DNA of 55,088 nucleotides from Bryobacteraceae bacterium (lineage in GTDB: Bacteria; Acidobacteriota; Terriglobia; Bryobacterales; Bryobacteraceae). This document shows positions 24,647 through 32,302 of this stretch, one piece after another. The stretch spans positions 1 to 55,088 of the forward strand of contig JAHCHE010000044.1 of NCBI GenBank assembly GCA_026129905.1, given 5' to 3'. The translations under genes and the position numbers were made by a program. The first letter of the stretch is position 1; each line of letters opens with the position of its first letter. The notes beneath the pieces were generated by a model. The model had not been told where the DNA came from and did no database searches. It worked only from the letters and a program-made list of their open reading frames with translations.

Positions 24647-25419
24647 AGCCGCTCCGGAGCCGGCGATTCCATCAGCGCCCGGACCTCTTCCGCCACTCGG
24701 AAGCCTTCCCGCCTCCCCTCCTCGATCCACCGGCTGACGCGTTCGGCGTCCCAACGCGACGCCTCCTTCCATCCTCCCAGGAGCTGTTTCGGCGCGACCG
24801 TCTTCCACGCCATCCCGGGAGGCGGCATGTAGTCGTGCCGGCTCACCGACCGCAAGATCGCCTGCGGCACTCGCAGCGCCAGCGGCCGCGGCGACAGAAC
24901 GTCGATGGCTACCGCGCGCGTCGCCCCCATCTTCCCCGCGGCCCACAGCGGCAGCGGCCCCAGAGCCCCGCCGTCCACATACCTCGTCCCATCCAGGAGA
25001 ACCGGCGCCATGATCAGCGGAACCGAGCACGATGCGGCCAGGTGCCGCCAGGTCACTTCGGCGCCCTCGAACAGCACCGGCCTCGGCGGCGACGTCGCCA
25101 CGGCGACCACGCCGAGCCGGAGCCGCGGCTGCCGCCCCTCGCACATCGATTGGATGCGCGTCTGGATCGGCGTCGCGTCCACCAGTCCTCCCAGCCCCCG
25201 CCTTGGCATCCGCCACGATGGCCGCAGGGTGGCGTCCAGCCCCCGCCAGTATTCCACCAACTCCGGCGCCGCCGCGCCGCAGGCGATCAGCCAGGCGTTC
25301 AGCGACCCCACCGAGGCCCCCACTACGATCTCCGGCCGCACGATCTCCTCCAGCGCCGACCACGCGCCCGCCTGCCAGGCCCCGAACATTCCGCCCGCCG
25401 AAAGCACCAGCGCTCTCAC
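24634..25419 (-). CDS. Patatin-like phospholipase
   Basis: A 261-residue protein from GTG 25419. The nucleophile elbow is GASVG with Ser36, and the catalytic dyad aspartate is Asp149 in YVDGGALGPLP. The oxyanion-hole motif, usually GGGxxG, appears as SAGGMFG, a slightly altered version. The length equals the core domain only. Such enzymes hydrolyse acyl esters of phospholipids, and this one is probably cytoplasmic since no signal peptide is seen. Convergent overlap with the MFS gene suggests no functional link. Confidence 0.84.
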   Translation of the reverse strand: MRALVLSAGGMFGAWQAGAWSALEEIVRPEIVVGASVGSLNAWLIACGAAAPELVEYWRGLDATLRPSWRMPRRGLGGLVDATPIQTRIQSMCEGRQPRLRLGVVAVATSPPRPVLFEGAEVTWRHLAASCSVPLIMAPVLLDGTRYVDGGALGPLPLWAAGKMGATRAVAIDVLSPRPLALRVPQAILRSVSRHDYMPPPGMAWKTVAPKQLLGGWKEASRWDAERVSRWIEEGRREGFRVAEEVRALMESPAPERLHPA

Positions 25420-25482
25420 ACCCCACTCTTAACACAGCCCGCCCCCTGCGCCGCGCCGGGCATAATGATTCGAGGAGGTGGC

Positions 25483-26562
25483 GTGAATCAAGCAAACCGC
25501 CGGCCGGTGGCGCTCGCGATCCTGTCGTTGCTCCTTTTCTCCGCCCCTCTCCCGGCGCCGGACGAGCCCGACGACGGCAATCTTTCGGTCCTCCTCGTCG
25601 GCGACATCATGCTCGGCCGCCTGGTCAACGACGTTCTCAAAACCAAGCCGCCCGACTTCCCCTTCGGCGATACCCTGCCCTTCTTCCAGAGCGCCGACCT
25701 CGCCGCCGCCAACCTCGAATGCGTCCTCGCCGACCGCGGCGAACCCTGGACCCGCACCCCCAAAACCTTCCACTTCCGCTCCGACGCCCGCAACGTCGTC
25801 GTGCTCCAGACCGCCCGCCTCGACTTCGTCTCCGTCGCCAACAACCACTCGATCGATTACGGCTACTTCGCCCTTCGCGACATGCTCGAGGTCCTCGAAC
25901 ATGCCGGCATCGCTTCCGCCGGCGCCGGCCAGAACACCGCCGATGCCTGCCGCCCCGCTTTCAAGGACGTGCGCGGCCTCCGCGCCGGCTTTCTCGCTTT
26001 CACCGACAACGAACCCGCCTGGGCCTCCCGCGCCGACTACCCTGGGACCTGTTACACCCGCATCGACATGCGCGACCCCCGCGCCCAGAGCATCCTCGAC
26101 CGCGTCCGCCTCGCCCGCCGCGAAGCCGCGCTCGTGATCGCCTCCGTTCACTGGGGCGGCAATTGGGGCCAGGAGCCGCCGAAAGAGCACGTCTGGCTCG
26201 CCCGCGCCCTCATCGACGCCGGCGCCGACATCGTCTTCGGCCACTCCCCGCACGTCTTCCGCGGCATCGAGATCTACAAGGGAAAGCCCATCCTCTACAG
26301 CGCGGGCGATTTCATCGACGACTACGCGGTCGACCCGAACGCGCGCAACGACCAGTCGTTCCTGTTCCACGTCGACCTCGTCCGCGGCCGCATCCACAGC
26401 CTCCGCCTCTACCCGACCGTCATCGACTCGTTCCAGGCTCGCCTCGCCCGGGGCGAAGCGGCCGAGCAGATCGCCGCCCGCATGCAAGCCCTCTGCGCCG
26501 CCTTCAAAACGACAGCCGACTGGGACCCCGCCGAATCCTGCCTCCGCATCCTGATCCCGTAG
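25483..26562 (+). CDS. Exported CapA-family (poly-gamma-glutamate synthesis-like) metallophosphoesterase-fold protein
   Basis: A 359-residue protein starting at GTG 25483, preceded by GAGGAGGT; ATG 25465 is a longer alternative. The signal peptide is about residues 1-24. The CapA fold is visible from VLLVGDIMLGRLVN, through AANLECVLADRGEPW, SVANNHSIDYGYFALRDML, SVHWGGNWGQEP, FGHSPHVFRGIEIYKGKP to YSAGDFIDDY. CapA-like proteins take part in capsule attachment or release of poly-gamma-glutamate, but many act on other substrates. No capB/C genes are near, so a PGA role is not supported. Probably periplasmic. Confidence 0.85.
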   Translation: MNQANRRPVALAILSLLLFSAPLPAPDEPDDGNLSVLLVGDIMLGRLVNDVLKTKPPDFPFGDTLPFFQSADLAAANLECVLADRGEPWTRTPKTFHFRSDARNVVVLQTARLDFVSVANNHSIDYGYFALRDMLEVLEHAGIASAGAGQNTADACRPAFKDVRGLRAGFLAFTDNEPAWASRADYPGTCYTRIDMRDPRAQSILDRVRLARREAALVIASVHWGGNWGQEPPKEHVWLARALIDAGADIVFGHSPHVFRGIEIYKGKPILYSAGDFIDDYAVDPNARNDQSFLFHVDLVRGRIHSLRLYPTVIDSFQARLARGEAAEQIAARMQALCAAFKTTADWDPAESCLRILIP

Positions 26563-26715
26563 TCCGCCCCGCGTTGCGCACCGAGTCAGGGCCCGGAGAC
26601 CTTCCCTGCGCCCCCGACGAATACTTCGCCCGGATGCGGCCATCTTCTTCCGGCCACCAACCCTTCTTCGAAACCCGCTCCTGCCGGACCGCCCATCTAG
26701 GCGGACCGATTTGTC

Positions 26716-26894
26716 GTGGCCTTGAATCCGATCATCGACCAGATCGTCGAATGCTATCGCGCCGATTTTCGTCCCTCCGGCGTTCACGAAGAGATCTCGT
26801 TCGCGAACTCGCGCTTGCCGACTGGCGTTTGCGCCAGTTCACCGGCATCGAAACCGGACCGTTGACACGAATTGACACACTCGCCGCCAGCTAG
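26716..26894 (+). pseudogene. Fragment of an acidobacterial repeat-protein family, frameshifted
   Basis: Translation in one frame gives NPIIDQIVECYRADFRPSGV and HEE. After a frameshift near 26775 it continues LVRELALADWRLRQFTGIET and ends at TAG 26892-26894. The pattern YRADFRPS.VHE...LV.E.A.A.WR......IETG is shared with the fragment at 38121-38423. I remember proteins with this pattern as numerous in Solibacter-like genomes, but I cannot verify that here. No start codon or full-length version is present. Confidence 0.5.
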
Positions 26895-27044
26895 TTCTTC
26901 TCCCAGGTCCTATGCACGGATTCGTCGAGTTGACTCTGTTGGGCGGCTGCCTGAGTACATGCTTCGCAAATACGCTCGCGTATTCGTGGACTGTACCGGC
27001 TCCGTACAGAGTTGCCTGCGCTCGTCAGCGAGCGATCGTCCGGG

Positions 27045-27206
27045 TTACATCTCCGCAGTTCCGAAAAGCACGTGGAGTTCCGCAATCAGCGCCCAGGCCG
27101 TCAAGCGATCCACGCCGGGGATCGTGCACAGCCTGTCGATCAGCTCGGCGTGCTCCTGCATGCGCTCCGATAGCCGCGCCTCCAATTCTCCGAACCGGCC
27201 ATCCAG
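27045..27206 (-). pseudogene. IS110-family transposase remnant
   Basis: On the minus strand this stretch encodes about 53 residues. They include ELIDRLCTIPGVDRLTAWAL followed by IAEL, the start of the Transposase_20 domain of IS110/IS116 transposases. It ends early at TAA (27047-27045) and has no start of its own. At its 5' side it is joined in frame to the duplicated CPBP fragment. This is a short fossil, not a functional element. Confidence 0.6.
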
Positions 27207-27317
27207 GGCGCCGCAGGCCAGGCTGACCGGCAGGAGAGCCTTTGGCGGGACGACGAGACTTTCGCGCAGAGAGCGCGCGAACTCAGGAGTACGGAGGATC
27301 CGTCGAATCGCGACGGC
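27207..27317. repeat. Copy A of a 111-bp direct repeat (partial CPBP gene)
   Basis: Matches 27747-27857 over 111 nt with seven mismatches, about 94% identity, including a 40-nt identical core at 27241-27280. It corresponds to an internal part of the CPBP protease gene and on the minus strand reads in frame into the IS110 remnant. It lies 18 nt beyond the end of the intact gene. Confidence 0.85.
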
Positions 27318-27335
27318 CTCGCATCCGGCGCCAGC

Positions 27336-28070
27336 CTATCCGCCGGTAAGCAGAAAGTGGACCGACGCCAGCGCGTTGTTCAGCGCGTGCGCGGCGAAGG
27401 GGGCGAGCAGAGTCCCGTTCCGCCGGTAGAGCCAGGCGAGGGCGATTCCCACCCCGAAGTAGTACGGCATCAGCGCGAACATCGGGATGTGGGAGACGGC
27501 GAACAGCGCGGCAGTGAACGGCACGCCGAACCGGATCGATCCTTCCCGCAGGAAGGCGCCGAACATGCACCCGCGGAACAGCAATTCCTCGGCGGCGGGC
27601 GCCAGCAGCGCGATTTGCGAGATCGCGACCGCGAGCACCCAGCCGCCGGAGCGAAGCATCTGCTCGACTTCCACGTACCGCACGGCGCCGTCTCCGAGCA
27701 GCGCCCGCGCCGCCTGTTCATAGGCCCACCCGGCTGCCGACAGCGCGGCGCCGCAGGCCAAGCTGACCGGCAGGAACGCCTTTGGCGGGACGACGAGACT
27801 TTCGCGCAGAGAGCGCGCGAACTCCGGAGTGCGCTGGATCCGTCGAATCGCGACGGCGCACATGATGAGCAAGGTTCCGGCGCCGATCGCCAGAGCCAAC
27901 CCGCTCGACATTCTGTCACGATCACCCGCTCCAAGAATTGCGGCGACAATCCCCAGCGGGATCGTCAAGACGAAGACAAGAAGCAGGTCCCGCAACGACC
28001 GCGAGGCAAGGACCTTGTTGGAAGACCGCTCCGGGACCGGGAGTGCTACGGCGGTGGCGTCTGCGATCAT
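27336..28070 (-). CDS. CPBP-family intramembrane metalloprotease (CAAX/Abi-like)
   Basis: A 244-residue multi-pass membrane protein. The catalytic signature EExxxR is at Glu161-Glu162-Arg166 (AEELLFRG). Two further histidine motifs of the family, AVSHIPMF and AAHALNNALA, are present, so the active site looks intact. Members process prenylated or other peptides within the membrane, or act in bacteriocin immunity; the role here is unknown. ATG 28070 has GGCGAGGA upstream; ATG 28091 would add 7 residues. A 111-bp piece of this gene is repeated just beyond its 3' end. Confidence 0.85.
   Translation of the reverse strand: MIADATAVALPVPERSSNKVLASRSLRDLLLVFVLTIPLGIVAAILGAGDRDRMSSGLALAIGAGTLLIMCAVAIRRIQRTPEFARSLRESLVVPPKAFLPVSLACGAALSAAGWAYEQAARALLGDGAVRYVEVEQMLRSGGWVLAVAISQIALLAPAAEELLFRGCMFGAFLREGSIRFGVPFTAALFAVSHIPMFALMPYYFGVGIALAWLYRRNGTLLAPFAAHALNNALASVHFLLTGG
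27747..27857. repeat. Copy B of the 111-bp direct repeat (inside the intact CPBP gene)
   Basis: The counterpart of 27207-27317 at an offset of exactly 540 nt. It encodes RRIQRTPEFARSLRESLVVP and flanking residues of the CPBP protein and is presumably the parental copy. Confidence 0.85.
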
Positions 28071-28226
28071 GGGAAGTTCCTCGCCGATCAAAAGGCACGC
28101 GCAATGCCATCCCGCCAGGAGCGGCCAATTCGCTGATTCCCCGCCAATTCCGGCGTGGCGGCGGGTTGCCGAACTATCAAAACGGATAGCGACATCCGAT
28201 CAAACTTAGACGATTGGATAAACGCC

Positions 28227-29708
28227 CTACTCGAGCATCACCAGTTCCACCACGCCGTCCATGAAGCGGCGGATGACCGAATCCGGGGCGTCGTAGTTGT
28301 TGGCCATGATCGAGAAGGCTATCAGGCTGCCGTCGGGGCGCTGGCCGTAGCCGGAAAGCGCGCTGACGTGGGTCATGGTGCCGGTCTTGGCCAGCACGCG
28401 GCCGATGGCGCCGGTTCCGCGAAAACGGTAGCTCAATGTGCCGTCGGCGCCGGCGACCGGAAGAGTGTCCAGCCAGCCGTCGCGCTCTTCGGAGAAATAC
28501 ATGTGGTTCAGCAGGCGCACGACGGAGGCGGGCGTGGCGAGGTTCTTGGAAGACAGGCCGGAGCCGTCCTCGAACTGGTACTCGTCCTCGCGGATTCCCA
28601 CTTCCTTCAGGAAGGCGGTCATCTCCTCGAGGCCGGCTTCGCGGCTTCCTATGTAGCGGCGGGTGCGGCCCACTTCGCGCAGGACGAGTTCGGCATGAAG
28701 GTTCTGGCTCACCTTGTTGATCACCTTGAGGATCTCGTACAACGGCGGCGAGCCGCGCCGCGCCAGTTCCACGCCCGTTGGGACCGGGGGCGACGGCGCC
28801 TTCTTCAAATCGGGGGCCTCGCGCGACGGAAGGTGGCGCGAGGCGACGTCTCCCTGAATCACGACGCCGAGTTTTCGCAGCATCTCGGCGAACACCCCGG
28901 CGGCGTGTTGCGCCGGGTCGCGAATCGCCAACAGCTTGTCGCGGGCGTCGCGGGTCCGGATGGCGCCCCAGACATCGATGTCCCGCGAACTTGGCGGCCA
29001 CTCCAGCAGGATCTCCGTATCGCCGGCCAGCACGGTTTTCACGTGGTTGTTGATCCGGTAATACTCGATCGGCGGGTCGGTAGAGATCACCGCCGGAGCG
29101 CCGCTACGGTAGCCGGGACGGATCTTCAGGCGAAAGGCGTTGTCGTGGAGCGAGAGCGCGCTAACCGGCGCACCGTACTCCCAGTTGATGTCGTCCAGTT
29201 CCCAACTCGGCGGATAGGGCGCGCTGACGAAGGCCGAGTCGTCTCCGACGATGTTGCCGCCGACCACGCGCACTCCGCTTTCCACCACCTGGCGCGCCAG
29301 CAGCGACAGGGGGGCGAACGGATCGCCGCCGCCCGGCCCCTGCCGGTACGGAAATTCCCTTCCCGACAGCGTGGGATCGCCGGCGCCTACCAGGCTCAAA
29401 TCGCCCGCGAGGAAGCCCTGCGAGTCCGGCGGCGCCGCGGCGCGCACGCTGGTGTAGAAACGATATTCGGCTCCGAGCGTATGGAAAGCCAGCGCCGTAG
29501 TGAAGAGTTTCGTGTTGGAAGCCGGGACGAAGAGCCGTTCGGAGTTCTTCTCGTAGGCGACCTGGCCGCTGTCCAACTCGACGAACAACGCGCCCCAGTA
29601 CGCGCGGGCGACGGCGGGAAACTGGCTTTCCAGGACGTCGATCTGCTCGTTTAACGGCGCCGCATGAGCGAGAGAGACGGCTAGCAGCGCCAGGCCCCAC
29701 ATCCGCAT
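28227..29708 (-). CDS. dacB: D-alanyl-D-alanine carboxypeptidase/endopeptidase (PBP4-type, peptidase S13)
   Basis: A 493-residue exported enzyme that trims peptidoglycan by removing terminal D-Ala or cutting D-Ala-mDAP cross-links in the periplasm. The signal peptide is residues 1-16 (SLAHAAP). The active-site Ser64-x-x-Lys67 is in VPASNTKLF. The second motif region is EDGSGLSSKN and the third KTGT in VLAKTGTMTHVSA. The large insertion typical of class C PBPs lies between the first two motifs. Length and motif order match DacB. It stands alone, divergent from the next secreted-protein gene with 25 nt between. Confidence 0.92.
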   Translation of the reverse strand: MRMWGLALLAVSLAHAAPLNEQIDVLESQFPAVARAYWGALFVELDSGQVAYEKNSERLFVPASNTKLFTTALAFHTLGAEYRFYTSVRAAAPPDSQGFLAGDLSLVGAGDPTLSGREFPYRQGPGGGDPFAPLSLLARQVVESGVRVVGGNIVGDDSAFVSAPYPPSWELDDINWEYGAPVSALSLHDNAFRLKIRPGYRSGAPAVISTDPPIEYYRINNHVKTVLAGDTEILLEWPPSSRDIDVWGAIRTRDARDKLLAIRDPAQHAAGVFAEMLRKLGVVIQGDVASRHLPSREAPDLKKAPSPPVPTGVELARRGSPPLYEILKVINKVSQNLHAELVLREVGRTRRYIGSREAGLEEMTAFLKEVGIREDEYQFEDGSGLSSKNLATPASVVRLLNHMYFSEERDGWLDTLPVAGADGTLSYRFRGTGAIGRVLAKTGTMTHVSALSGYGQRPDGSLIAFSIMANNYDAPDSVIRRFMDGVVELVMLE

Positions 29709-29733
29709 CCGTCACTCGGATTATACTTCGGTT

Positions 29734-30381
29734 GTGATCGCGCGGTCCCTTGCGGCGTTGCTGGCGGCGGCGTGCTGGCTGGCGGCGGAAGGGGCGGAGC
29801 CAAAAGGGGAACCGGAAGAATACGGCGCGCAAGGCCGGGCCGGCGACCTGACGGTTGCCGCGTCCTACTATTCCCGCTCCTTCAACTCAGGGGGACGGAG
29901 CTACTTTCTCGACAAGTACCTGGTGGTGGAAGCGGCGATCTACGGTCCTCCGCTGCGGCGCGCCGAGGTGTCCAACGCCCACTTCACGCTACGCGTCAAT
30001 GGGGCGAGGCAGGGAATACTCCCCGTCGCGGGATCGCTGGCGGCCTACGACGTGAAATGGCGGGGCGTCGACCGGGGCATCCGGGCGCAAGCGGGCCCGG
30101 TGATCCTCGGCGGACCGGGCGCCGAGCAGCGCTTCCCCGGCGACCGGCGTGAAATCCCCGTGCCCCGTGCGCCCGATTCGAAGCCCGGCGGTGTAGAGCG
30201 CGAGCCCGAGCCGGACCTGGCGAAGTCGCTTACCGACGCTGCCTTGCCGCAAGGAGACGCCCTCGCGCTACCAGTGAGCGGCTACCTGTACTTTCCGTTC
30301 GACAAGAAGCTGAAGTCGATAAAGAAGATCGATTTGACGTACGAGGGACCGTCCGGAACGGCCACGCTCAAGCTCAAGTAG
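29734..30381 (+). CDS. Secreted protein of unknown function
   Basis: A 215-residue protein starting at GTG 29734, with a signal peptide (about residues 1-20, ending EGAEPK). The mature part has a beta-rich core (DLTVAASYYSRSFNSGGRSY, KYLVVEAAIYGPP, HFTLRVNG), a basic proline-rich linker, and a C-terminal strand pattern LYFPFDKKLKSIKKIDLTYE. I do not recognise a named family. Nothing catalytic is visible. It overlaps the convergent MFS gene by 8 nt and could be transcribed from the short dacB intergenic region. Confidence 0.72.
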   Translation: MIARSLAALLAAACWLAAEGAEPKGEPEEYGAQGRAGDLTVAASYYSRSFNSGGRSYFLDKYLVVEAAIYGPPLRRAEVSNAHFTLRVNGARQGILPVAGSLAAYDVKWRGVDRGIRAQAGPVILGGPGAEQRFPGDRREIPVPRAPDSKPGGVEREPEPDLAKSLTDAALPQGDALALPVSGYLYFPFDKKLKSIKKIDLTYEGPSGTATLKLK

Positions 30382-31582
30382 CGGCTTGTTCTCCGGTCAG
30401 CTTGGCTTCCACCCATATCAGCAGGAGAAGCACCGTGACCAGGAAGGTGCCCATCAGCGGTACCAGCATCACCAGCCGGATCCCCCAAGCATCGGCGTAG
30501 AAACCGATGGTCCAGGGCGCCAGCAGACCGCCCATCATCGCCAGCGAAAAGATCCCGCTGAATAGCGCGGGGTGGAAGTAGGGGAACCGGCGTCCGATGC
30601 GTTCCACCAGCAGCGGGTAGACCATCGCAAAGCCGCCGCCCACGAACAGGATTCCCGACAGGGCCCCGAAGCGGGTGATCGTGAACGTAAGGATCACGCA
30701 GCCGAACAGGGCGGAGGCGGTGCTCAGGGCCAGCAGCCTCGCATGCGAGACGCGAGGCAGCAGGAATTGGGCCAGGACGCGGCCCAGCACCAGCGCGAGC
30801 CAGTAGAAAACCAGCATTAGGATGGCCGAAGCGGGGTTTAGCCCGATCCGCTGGATCAGGAAAATGGCCAACCATCCGGCCACCGACCATTCGTTGGCGA
30901 ACTGAAAGAACAGCACGAGCGCGAACAGCACCGCGCTGGGGCTCTTGAAGTCCGCGAGGGCCTGCCGCCAGGACGGCTCCACGCCGGTGGGCACGGCCGG
31001 AAACGACGACCTCGCATATATAATCGCGAACACCCCGGGAATCAGAGCCAGCAGAAACAGGATGCTCGAAACGGCGTAAACGTAGAAGGTGCCGGCGACG
31101 AACAGCGCCATGACAAGGCTGCCGGCGCCGAACAGCAAACCGGCGAGGTTCGCCGTCGCGGCGGGATCGAGACGGTAGCTATGGGAAATGGCATGGAACA
31201 AGCCGCTGGCCAGAAGCCCGGCCGCGAGGCCCACAGCGAACACGCCGGTCAGGCGTAACCAGGGCGAAGCCGGAGGCGATACCAAAGCCAGGAAGATCAG
31301 CGCCGCGTAGGCCAGCCCCGAGGCCAGCGCGAGGCCGAAGGAAATCCCCTTCTTGAGGATCAAGCGGTGGGCGAGCGAGGTGGCCGACAGGATCCCCAGC
31401 GCCATCATCAGGAAGTGTCCGCCGGTGGCCGAGAAGTCGGAACTCAGGTGGCGGCCCCAGGCCGGCAGAATCGGTCCAAGAAAGGACATGAGCAGGCCGG
31501 CGAGAAAGAAACCGGCCAAGGCTTTGCGGACCGCGCGCGGCTGGAGCGCCCCGTCTTCGCCACGTTGCGCTGGGTTCGTCAT
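30374..31582 (-). CDS. MFS transporter
   Basis: A 402-residue inner-membrane protein with 11-12 hydrophobic segments. The start is the methionine of MTNPAQRGEDGA; the frame continues upstream for 45 codons of unlikely sequence. Helix 1 reads GFFLAGLLMSFLGPILPAWG and a conserved charge sits at LVERIGRRFPYFHP. It resembles the FucP/glucose-galactose branch of MFS sugar permeases loosely, but substrate is not deducible. No partner gene is adjacent. Confidence 0.82.
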   Translation of the reverse strand: MTNPAQRGEDGALQPRAVRKALAGFFLAGLLMSFLGPILPAWGRHLSSDFSATGGHFLMMALGILSATSLAHRLILKKGISFGLALASGLAYAALIFLALVSPPASPWLRLTGVFAVGLAAGLLASGLFHAISHSYRLDPAATANLAGLLFGAGSLVMALFVAGTFYVYAVSSILFLLALIPGVFAIIYARSSFPAVPTGVEPSWRQALADFKSPSAVLFALVLFFQFANEWSVAGWLAIFLIQRIGLNPASAILMLVFYWLALVLGRVLAQFLLPRVSHARLLALSTASALFGCVILTFTITRFGALSGILFVGGGFAMVYPLLVERIGRRFPYFHPALFSGIFSLAMMGGLLAPWTIGFYADAWGIRLVMLVPLMGTFLVTVLLLLIWVEAKLTGEQAAT

Positions 31583-31647
31583 CCTGCGTTCAGCGTGAAA
31601 GCCACCCACGTATTGTAGCGTCCCGGACGGGGGCCAAATTCCTAAAC

Positions 31648-31675
31648 TTGTACTGCTCGGCTCGAAGTCTACGCT
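31648..31675 (+). promoter_or_regulatory. Weak candidate promoter for the 31.7-kb mini-unit
   Basis: TTGTAC (31648-31653) and TACGCT (31670-31675) are separated by 16 nt. The match to sigma-70 is only fair, but the position suits a transcript that would carry the SD and 13-codon ORF at 31703. Confidence 0.25.
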
Positions 31676-31702
31676 TTTCCGGAGGTCTAGGAGGGACGCG
31701 AC

Positions 31703-31744
31703 ATGCAAAAACAACAAGATAGCCGCTGGAATGCGGATTGCTAA
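31703..31744 (+). CDS. 13-codon mini-ORF with a strong Shine-Dalgarno sequence
   Basis: ATG 31703 is preceded by AGGAGGG (31689-31695) with ideal 7-nt spacing. It encodes MQKQQDSRWNADC and stops at TAA 31742-31744. No longer gene follows: 67 nt after the stop comes a strong intrinsic terminator, and the space between contains two small hairpins (AGAG/CTCT, GGCAG/CTGCC). It may be a leader or small-protein unit, or the translated part of a small RNA. I do not recognise the peptide. Translation is inferred from the SD only. Confidence 0.4.
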   Translation: MQKQQDSRWNADC

Positions 31745-31810
31745 GGAGAGGGTGGGGTTAAAGAGGTTCTCTCAGTCTTTGGTGGCAGTTGCCTCTGCCA
31801 AAATTTCGAG

Positions 31811-31837
31811 CCCCGCTCGCGCGGGGTTTCTTTTTTT
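31811..31837 (+). terminator. Intrinsic terminator of the first mini-unit
   Basis: CCCCGC (31811-31816), loop TCGC, GCGGGG (31821-31826), followed by TTTCTTTTTTT. This is a textbook rho-independent terminator on the plus strand. Confidence 0.88.
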
Positions 31838-31920
31838 GGGACCGCTGATAAAACCCCGCACCTCCACCGCATCTAGCCGTCCTCTCCCGCACCATACCGG
31901 ATGTAGGGGCATAGTTTTCC

Positions 31921-31950
31921 TTGACAAACCCACCTGCTGAACCGTAGCAT
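31921..31950 (+). promoter_or_regulatory. Promoter of the second mini-unit
   Basis: Perfect -35 box TTGACA (31921-31926), 18-nt spacer, and -10 box TAGCAT (31945-31950; 4 of 6 consensus). Predicted transcription start near 31957, only 7 nt before the 16S-complementary stretch. Confidence 0.65.
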
Positions 31951-31987
31951 AGAAGTATCACTGAGAAAGGAGGTGGTCCAGGCAAGT

Positions 31988-32041
31988 ATGATATCTGGTA
32001 GTAGTAGCAAGCGAACCAACTGTGAGGTGGTCGACTCCTGA
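31988..32041 (+). CDS. 17-codon mini-ORF inside the candidate RNA
   Basis: ATG 31988 to TGA 32039-32041 encodes MISGSSSKRTNCEVVDS. The GGAGG core ends 14 nt before the ATG, too far for efficient standard initiation even though the SD-like complement is unusually long. The peptide is not one I recognise. It may be incidental to the RNA. Confidence 0.25.
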   Translation: MISGSSSKRTNCEVVDS

Positions 32042-32157
32042 GTTGACTGTTCTTACGTAGTGGACTCGTTCAGTGACGAGGCCAAGGTTCCTGTTGACCG
32101 GCCCCCTCACGAAAGTCCGATGGATTGAGTTCTCGTCCATCCCGCTAACGGCTACCC

Positions 32158-32214
32158 GGCCCCTTACCGGATCCGAGTTGACGGGCTCGAATCGGTAAGG
32201 GGCCTTTGTGTTTT
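32158..32214 (+). terminator. Strong terminator of the second mini-unit
   Basis: A perfect 12-bp stem pairs GGCCCCTTACCG (32158-32169) with CGGTAAGGGGCC (32193-32204), with an inner CGAG/CTCG stem in the loop, followed by TTTGTGTTTT. It separates the mini-unit from the rpmE promoter region. Confidence 0.85.
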
Positions 32215-32252
32215 CCATGCAGCCGGCAACCAGGCAAGCGCGCCCAGCGTGC

Positions 32253-32258
32253 TATACT
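32253..32258 (+). promoter_or_regulatory. Candidate -10 box for rpmE
   Basis: TATACT at 32253-32258 lies 45 nt before the rpmE ATG and after the preceding terminator. No convincing -35 box is seen. Confidence 0.35.
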
Positions 32259-32302
32259 GAAGAAGCCAATCGTTTTCCCCTCAGGAAGGATTCTCCAGCG
32301 AC

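Larger units (their letters stand above)
31957..32214 (+). ncRNA. Candidate small structured RNA carrying a 16S rRNA 3'-end complement
   Basis: A unit of about 260 nt bounded by the promoter at 31921-31950 and a 12-bp terminator. Near its 5' end lies AGAAAGGAGGTGGTCCAGGC (31964-31983), which matches the reverse complement of the canonical bacterial 16S 3' end at 18 of 20 positions; one of the two differences is a G-U wobble. A 17-codon ORF (31988-32041) follows. Then come hairpins GTCGACT/AGTTGAC (near 32030-32047), CTCGT/ACGAG and GATGGA/TCCATC. A second GAGGTGGTC is at 32024-32032. No long ORF fits. It could be a regulatory RNA, a ribosome-binding decoy or a tiny-protein mRNA. The name and function are unknown to me. 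Confidence 0.45.

Noticed and set aside
23537-25495. 652-codon minus-strand frame across the MFS and patatin genes
   Set aside because: Low-complexity Gly/Ala/Arg translation without motifs, overlapping two well-supported genes.
25429-26787. 452-codon frame antisense to the CapA-like gene
   Set aside because: Shadow of the third codon position; the sense frame has clear CapA motifs and a Shine-Dalgarno sequence.
26891-27085. 64-codon minus-strand frame next to the IS110 fossil
   Set aside because: Out of phase with the transposase similarity and without a recognisable domain.
31964-31983. A 16S rRNA gene remnant on the minus strand
   Set aside because: Similarity stops after the 20-nt tail; the adjoining sequence does not match the conserved 16S region that should precede it.
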